Part shown: positions 57,408 to 64,000 of the stretch, piece by piece | Layout: each line of letters opens with the position of its first letter | Numbering within the stretch: position 1 is the stretch's first letter | Source of the DNA: Gnetum montanum | Lineage: Eukaryota > Streptophyta > Gnetopsida > Gnetales > Gnetaceae | Assembly (NCBI GenBank): GCA_015680685.1 | Contig: MNCI01020848.1 | Span: forward strand, 79,767 to 143,766 | Direction: 5' to 3' | DNA length: 64,000 nucleotides | Position numbers and translations under genes: made by a program | Notes under the pieces: generated by a model | What the model saw: only the letters and a program-made list of their open reading frames with translations | The model's database searches: none | Told to the model about the DNA's origin: nothing

Positions 57408-59900
57408 ATGTCTTCTTACTCTAGCAAGCATGAAGATCTGAAACTACTAGTCCCACAATAGTGTAAAGTGGTATATACTCATCTAGATGAGTATGTGCCT
57501 AACTTCACCATCATCCTACACTAGGATGAGCAATTTCAATGGCATGATATGAAGGGAAACATTGTAATGCCTACCAATTGATCTATGCTCATGATGTTGT
57601 TTCAAACACTTTAAAAGTTAGGAATCCATGATCTTTAAGAGGAGTACATTGTGTAGGATTATGACATTTGGGACTACCATTCCATTGACACATAAGACTG
57701 GAGATATTGACATCAAGAGAAGAACCATGAATTTGCAAAGGGGAAACACTTCATCAATCCCTTGTTCCTATTAAACTAAATTGATAATGAGGATCCTTCC
57801 TTTGGGGGTTCTTAACATGAAGATTCTCCACTCCCTATTATTGGTGATGAGGGTGTGGCCCTGAACCTGCGATGCACTTATAATAAACCAGGTTTAGGAG
57901 AAAGTGACAGTCAAGGCAAGGACTTGGACAAACATCATGATGGCAAAGGATCTAAGGATGGTGGTCATGATGAGTGAAGAGGTGGTGGAAAACACCATGG
58001 TGGTGGTGGTGGTCCACCTTCCTCTTCATCCACTTCATCTAATTCTAAACATTCATCTTCATCTTCTAGTTCTAATAGAAGCTGCTATAGAAATAATCGT
58101 GGTGAAGGTGATCAATAAGACAAAAATGACTGTAGAGCCCATCAAGAATGTAGGGGTGGTAGAAACCATCATTGGTGCCATTGACATAATGATGATGATG
58201 AACCTCTATTGGTGACTTGAAACATGCTTAACATTGTAGAGGTAGTTAAGATCCCAAATAGGCATGTGAAAGATAGTTGTATCAAGTGCTTGAACATGAA
58301 TAATATTCCAAGATTTAAGGGGGGAGGCAACTTGGATCCAAAAAATCATTTGTAATCCTTTCATGACTCCTATGACTTGTAGAACATTGAAAATGATTGG
58401 CAAAAACTCAATCTCTTCCCTAGAACACTCATTAAGGAAGCAAAAATCTAGTACCCATCCTTGGAGCCAAAATCTATCTATTGATGGAGTACAATGCTTG
58501 AGCTATTCAATGATAAATACTAAACATACTCCAGAGTGTCCAATCTGAGAAGGCAAATCCAAGGTTGGCAATAAGAAACAAACAAACCCTTGAAAGCTAC
58601 CATGGGTAGATATTACTCTCTCTTACACTAATTCCCTAGCCATGGTTATTCTCAGAGGGAATAACTTCACCATATCATAGATGGGCTTAGAGCAGAAAAT
58701 AGAAGAACTCTTTGGGTTTATGCCCAAGGGAGACTATCTAAATTAAAAGCTCATCAAATCCAAAGTCTTATAGCACAAGTATCAAAATAATAAGGTGAGT
58801 TGCAAGAAAGGGAAAGTGTAAAAGAATATAATAGGGACCCTTCCATCAAAAAAAGGGAGGTCTAATTTTGTGAAGAGGAGGATGCATCACTTGACGAGGT
58901 GGTAAATAGAAACATCTTACCCATCCAAAAATTTGTTTCTAATATTTCAGCTAAGGTTGATAAAGTATGGGACTCATTGAATGAAAAATTCCAAACTACT
59001 ATGAACATTGCTGAAGCATCCAAAGAGCAAAATAGTGATCATAACTGCAGGAGGTAGAATGAAGTTGAATGTGCCTATGAAAGAGGTAAGGGCAAAGCTG
59101 CTATAGTAGAACAAGTTGTGGAGATAGACTTTGATGATGATACTGGTTGTGACATTTGTCAATATGAACATCAGAAGGGATGTTTCTTTGTGGTGTCACG
59201 ATTACAAGAGTCTAGGGTGTACACATTGAATCCTCAACTAGCAGGTAGGCAAGCACCTAGATAATTATCTTATCCTCAAGGCAATACAAGGCAGTATCAC
59301 TAGTAACAATAATTTTATTATCCAAGTGGAGCTCCACCACAATCATATGAGTAATACCAACACTAGTACCAACCACAATCATGGGGAATGGCATTGCCAA
59401 GACAACAATACCATTATAGGCAATCAAATCTATATGGGTACTATGTTCAGCAATCAATTTTTCCACAAAGCTCTATAAGTCACACCTCATTCTATCATCA
59501 CTATTTCCATCCAAAGTATCAATCAAGCTCATTCATCATCTACTTGAGGGGAGCACCTAGATCCAGACCACCCTCCACATATATCTGCATAGATCCTTGT
59601 GCCCTCTACCAAGTTACCTCCTAATCCATCCATGTAGAATGAAATTTCCCCACAACAGTAGCAATGAAATGCTATGAGGGCTGTGAACTTACAACTGATC
59701 TTCCAACCAAGTGGCTCAGACAATCGATCGAAGAAACAATCATTTTTTTGATTCAGTAGTCCTCCCAAATACAACCTAATATAGTTTCTTGCCTTGCATC
59801 TTCAACATCCTCATCCTTTGTAGTAAACACATTTGAAAGCCCTTTAAACTAAACACTATCTCAGATTTTCACTGTGATGTTAACTCATGTTTTTTCTGAT
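57408..59900 (+). pseudogene. gag: Copy D gag
   Basis: ATG 57408 (MSSYSSKHEDLK). The same frame holds at the intact short zinc knuckle, C-D-I-C-Q-Y-E-H-Q-K-G-C (59148-59183). Between them are the VYTHLDEYVPNF block, a His/Gly/Ser-rich stretch (57900-58150), and the capsid-like core with VKIPNRHVKD near 58250, RYYSLL near 58610 and the region after it. The tail is Tyr/Gln/Pro-rich. About twenty stops, mainly TAG/TAA. Confidence 0.85.
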
Positions 59901-60660
59901 TAGATCAAGGCTAGAAACCTTCCCATGAAAAGATTTGACCTAGGATGTTCTTTTATTTACTTGTAGATCACTAGGCATGAGCCATGCAAGGATCTTCTTG
60001 ATTCTAGTTCTGGTGTCAATCTCATCTTGCATGACATGTACAAAGCCTAGAACCTACCACCTCTCAAGAAGAGCAACATCCATTTGGAGTTGGCTAACCA
60101 GTCAATCATTGTCCCTATAGGACTAGTGGAGGACATTATGACCACAATTTGTGGATGATCCTATTCAGTATATTTTTTGGTGATCAAGGTCAAGAATTAC
60201 AAAGATTACTTCCCCATCATTATGAGAAGGGCTTGGTTAAGCACGATCGATGCACGAATGGGCATAAAGGACCTCTCCTTGAAAATCTTCAAGGAGAATG
60301 AATTTTGAAGGCTAGAGAAGAAGCATGTTCCATGCATTACATACATCGACACTGGGTGCAATTGCATGCAGAAAATATAATTCATTAAAAGTACATTCAT
60401 CAAAGCATGTAATCAATGTGCACAAGAAACAAATATACAAAGGTGTATGTATGAAGTAGCCACAAAATAGGAGGGCACCCAGTGGCTAACAGTTGACTTA
60501 GATAGCAGCACATTATGCATGGAACCAATTGAGAGCCTAACATGTGCTTATGTTGAAGGTATGGATGAACTTGAGCAAGTTCATCACCAAATTTTTGATG
60601 ATGAAGATGATGATACCTATTGGGGAGAGTTGGAAATCCCTAATAATTTAAAGTAAGAGC
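59901..60660 (+). pseudogene. Copy D protease and linker
   Basis: The active-site segment reads DLLDSSSGVNLILHDMYK, with Asp present and the usual Gly replaced by Ser (G to A). Then FLVIKVKNYKDYFPIIMRRAWLS and an acidic linker ending EDDDTYWGELEIPNNLK. In line with gag apart from stops. Confidence 0.8.
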
Positions 60661-61410
60661 TCTTAGAATTTAAAACTCTACCAACTAACATGGAGTATTC
60701 ATTTTTAAATAATGGGAAGCTAGTTATAATCAATGCAAAACTTGCTCCTAAATAAAAAGTCAAGCTATTGTAGATGGCCAAAAAATGGCCAACAACCTTT
60801 ACTTAGTCATATCCTAAGCTGACTGGAATTGATCCACAAATATGCCAGCATTGTATTTACACCAACCCAACCATGAAGCTAAGAAGGTAGCCACAAAGGT
60901 AGTTGAACCCAAATTAAAGTAGATCATCAAGAAGGAAATAGAAAACTCCTCAAGGTGGGGTCCATATATCCCATTGCAAATAGTGAGTGGGTTAGCCCAC
61001 TCATAATTATGCCAAAGAAAGATGGTAAGTGGTAGGTTTGCATTGATTTTGGGATATTGAATATGGCAACATTTAAAGATCATTTTCCATTACCATTTGT
61101 GAACCAAGTATTAAACACTATCTCCGAGCATTGCTATTCTAGCTTCTTGGAAGGTTATAATGGCTATACCAAAATCTAGATTGTGCTTGAAGATCAATCC
61201 AAGATAACATTCCCATGTTCTTGGGGGACTTTTATATATTCTAAGATGCCATTTGGTCTATGTAATGCCCCTATAACATTTCAATGCCTAGTCCTTTGTA
61301 TTTTTCAATAGCAAATTAGTAGTAGGTCAGAAGTCTTTATGAATAATTTCTGTACATACGAGGATATGTTTGAGAAAGCCTTGGACCACATTGAGCAAGT
61401 ACTGAAATGA
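60661..61410 (+). pseudogene. Copy D reverse transcriptase, truncated
   Basis: SEWVSPLIIMPKKDGKW, DFGILNMATFKDHFPLPFVN, MPFGLCNAPITFQCLVLCIF and catalytic box FMNN (61336-61347; both Asp codons changed to AAT). It stops after EKALDHIEQVLK at about 61410, where LTR sequence begins. Confidence 0.82.
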
Positions 61411-62254
61411 TGAGTTGATGAGACCCCATCGATATGGCCCCATTGACATAAATGATGCATTGACAATGCCCCATCGATGTAGTGTCTATTTTCACCTATA
61501 AATATGTGTGCTCTCATCGTGTATTGGCATTCTTTGGTCAATAGAGTAGCCAAAATTTTGTAGTTTTATTCTATAGTCTTAGAGCATAGTTAGTGAGTAC
61601 CTATAGTGTGGATCTAAGTTAGTTGTATGACATCTTATTCAAGTGGCAATGTACTTGAACACATTCCATGAATGGCAATAAGATCGAGATTGATTCTTAT
61701 TCATTGAAGCACTTTAACTTAGATTAAATTTACTTTTAATGTAATTTATATTCCATGCACTTAGTTAATATACACATTTCCATGCATGTTAATGAATTGG
61801 TGGAATGAGCACGATCGATTTCAAGCATAAACATGTATTCTCCTGGTAATCCCAGTAGTGTTATTGCTTGGTTCACCTAGTAGCATACCGCTTGGTAATT
61901 CCAATAGTGGATACGTGGGTTCAAGACATGTATGGAAAGCTAGGCATGAACACTCATTGCCTATAGGCCAGTTTAGAATTTACTTTCTATTGCTAATTAT
62001 TTAAATAATTGATTTCTTTATTGTCATTAGGAGTAGCCTAAGGCCGAAGCAACATCAAGAATCATATGCTTCACTTTGGACTAAACCATACATGACAAAT
62101 CTACCACTAGTCTAAGTGGGAAGACAACGAACTAAGATCAAGGCATAACGATCTAGATGCCATAACTATTCCCATCCATGAAATTCGATTGGATCGTGCA
62201 TGAATGCTTGTGACTCATATGGTTTGGTGTAGGGGGTTACCCCATTGCTCATCA
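61411..62254 (+). repeat. LTR fused to copy D RT (5' end of U3 missing)
   Basis: Begins GTTGATGAGACCCCATCGAT within the U3 motif array. TATAAATA at 61497, then GTATTGGCATTCTTTGG and GTGGCAATGTACTTG as in the copy A LTR; ends TTGCTCATCA. No LTR start or polypurine tract at the junction. Confidence 0.82.
61497..61504 (+). promoter_or_regulatory. TATA box in LTR of copy D
   Basis: TATAAATA at the position conserved among family LTRs. Confidence 0.7.
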
Positions 62255-64000
62255 CATTTCATCAAGAGCATTTAATGAATATTTTCTCATAGTTTCTTAT
62301 ATCATGTTCAAAGAGGAATGAACCTAAAATTATGATATCAAATATTGAAGGATTTGATTTGCATAGATTTAAGTTATCCTTAATTTTTTCTCATGAATTT
62401 CTAAAGGATTAGATCAATTAATACTCTTACATTCCAAATTCAAAGTCTAAATTTCTTATGCTATTGAGACTCTACAATCATCCTAACTTGGCTACAACCT
62501 CCTTTGTCACTCACAACTAGTGTTAAAAAACCTTTGAGCAAAATTTGAATCATTGTATTTTCTTCTATTTTTCATAGTAACCTGTGGTCCTTTGTAATTT
62601 ATACTTTACTATAACTCATGTTCAACTTGTTGCTCACTCTCATTCTTCACACAACATGTGTTATTCTGTTCAAAAATTAACCATAAACTTTGGTTTTACC
62701 AATTGAAATTTTTTGTCTTTGTTTTAGCCTTATTGATTAGTAACAAAGTAAGCCTTGCACCCAACTACACAAAACACAAGCATTACAAGTGACTTGATCA
62801 TAATCTATGAATAAACTAATGTGCTTTGTAGAAAGTTAATATGAGACTGTTGATCATTTTTTTCCCACTTAAGTTTATCGTGGTCAATGCATATAGTTTA
62901 ACTCAAAGTAAGGCATGCAACATAATATTTTTTAACCTTAGTAAACTAATGTAAAATATAGAAATTGAATATTAAATCTAGGAAATAATGGCAATAAATC
63001 CTAAGCTAGTCTAATGTTGATAAGTATTCATCCCTAATTTATTGTACATGTCTTGGGCTAGTATAACCACTATTGGGATCACCAAGTGACATGCCATTAG
63101 GTGTACCAAGTGGTATAACTATTGATTTACCAAATGATTATATGTTATTCTTGAGATTGTTCATAGTTATTTCATTGAATAATAATGAGGTGTTAGCCTA
63201 GTGCTACAGGTCTTGGCCTGGTAGCACTAGCTTACAAGTTTAATTTTACTAGATAGCGCTAAGTTATAAGATCCTATACATCTTAGGGTGTACCTATGTT
63301 TTACTTATTTTGGGTTCCAACATCTCCCCACCCCCTATGCCAACAGTTATTTCATTGAGTTCTATTATGCATGGGAATGTAAATATTATGCTATGTATAA
63401 TGGAAAGGAAATTTAATTGGACATGTAAGTTGCATAGGAAAGTACAATTTAAGCTAAGTGAAATGTTGTAATGATTAGAAACAATCTTGATCCTTATTTC
63501 TAGGTATGAAATGTGTCCAATAATATTTCACTTGAACAAAGATTCCATACAATCGCTTCAGATCATACAATAGGCACTCACTAACTATTACTAAGTTTGC
63601 GAAATAAAAATGAAAAAGTTTAACTAAGGCATGATAGAAAAGGGGCATTCAATATTATAGTTAGATGGTATTTATAGGCAATACCAGCCCTACATACATT
63701 TCATCTATGATATTGTATAAAGATATATGATATTGTAGCTACAGTATTGTAGATGCAATGTCACATTCAACTAATAAACTGTTCATTATTTATTATGATC
63801 TACAACCAAACTTTGACCTGTGATTAACTTACAATCTCTAGGAAATTTGAATACCATAATTAAAGATAACTTGTGATCTACTGATAATCACACTATGAAA
63901 GCTAAATTTTTTTTACTGCTCAGTGTTCTATGATCCCTAGGCTTGCCTTGTCACGTCTCTAGCTCTAATAGCTTGGTTGATGTTGTATTTTTTTTATTTA
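62255..64000. other. Right flank, no gene identified
   Basis: AT-rich DNA. Only a hairpin (63198-63230) and a phrase shared with 55805-55890 stand out. Confidence 0.5.
63198..63230. repeat. Near-perfect hairpin
   Basis: CTAGTGCTACAGG, loop TCTTGG, CCTGGTAGCACTAG: a 13-bp stem with one bulged G. It could be a remnant of a small inverted-repeat element or a structured RNA. No flanking duplication identified. Confidence 0.6.

Larger units (their letters stand above)
56760..62254 (+). mobile_element. Copy D: Ty3/gypsy element with internal deletion joining RT to an LTR
   Basis: 5' LTR (start lost or diverged, ends 57257), primer site 57259-57277, gag from 57408, protease near 59970-60330, RT to about 61410. 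Then, without RNase H, integrase, spacer or ORF3, an LTR begins in the middle of U3 and runs to 62254. The downstream LTR is closer to the LTR of copy A than to the upstream LTR of D, so the join may be between two related elements and not a simple deletion. The gag frame is largely conserved, with scattered stops. Confidence 0.78.

Noticed and set aside
57904-58215. Hydrophobic/Met-rich open frame in copy D
   Set aside because: Out-of-frame reading of the His/Gly/Ser-rich gag stretch; the gag frame is set by 57408 and the zinc knuckle.
62255-62259. CATTT as target duplication of copy D, with CATTT near 56642
   Set aside because: The left LTR start is not defined, and a 5-bp AT-rich match at an unanchored place has no weight.
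1-64000. tRNA, rRNA, CRISPR array, bacterial operon or organelle genes
   Set aside because: Looked for by eye on both strands; no cloverleaf, rRNA-like block or regularly spaced repeat array was seen. The tRNA-like similarity is limited to retroelement primer sites.

Overview
This is plant nuclear DNA from a large, repeat-filled genome; a gymnosperm-like seed plant is my guess, not something the sequence proves. The reasons are: an AT-rich background; several long LTR retrotransposons, some nested in one another; plant-type Ty3/gypsy and Ty1/copia domains; a tRNA-Asp-like primer binding site; and decay mainly by C-to-T and G-to-A changes at CG and CHG sites, as expected for methylated plant DNA. 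I found no intact host gene. The only host-gene homology I recognise is a minus-strand pseudogene near the left end (about 955-1779) of the plant ASG1-like family, with at least three in-frame stops. 

One Ty3/gypsy family without a chromodomain (Athila/Tat-like) makes up most of the window in four copies. Copy A (3131-8408) has lost its 5' end, its protease, and everything from reverse transcriptase to integrase. Copy B (9186-22162) is complete: two LTRs ending TGATGA/TCATCA, an exact 5-bp target duplication (TCACC), primer site, gag-pol, polypurine tract, and a third ORF of about 935 codons between integrase and the 3' LTR. Copy C (27583-46953) is older and more AT-rich, and a copia-type element (E, 36003-44495) is inserted in it. 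Copy D (about 56760-62254) has its reverse transcriptase joined directly to an LTR. A second copia-type element (G, 50013 to about 55444) lies between C and D and contains a minus-strand LINE-like fragment. 

The most interesting part is the 3' half of copy B. After integrase comes a spacer of about 1.95 kb. Near its end is a module resembling the family's own LTR promoter (GTATACGC/CATCGACG-type repeats, then a TATA box). This is followed by a candidate short intron whose 3' splice site abuts the ATG of ORF3. ORF3 has an N-terminal domain that loosely resembles plant-transposon-associated proteins, a proline-rich linker and a long coiled coil. The likely expression plan is gag-pol from the LTR promoter and ORF3 from a separate, possibly spliced, transcript. 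A shortened ORF3 is also present in copy C. 

The remaining DNA holds decayed dispersed repeats, small tandem duplications, single-N assembly gaps (two inside LTRs of copy B), one 417-N gap, and AT-rich stretches in which I see nothing identifiable.
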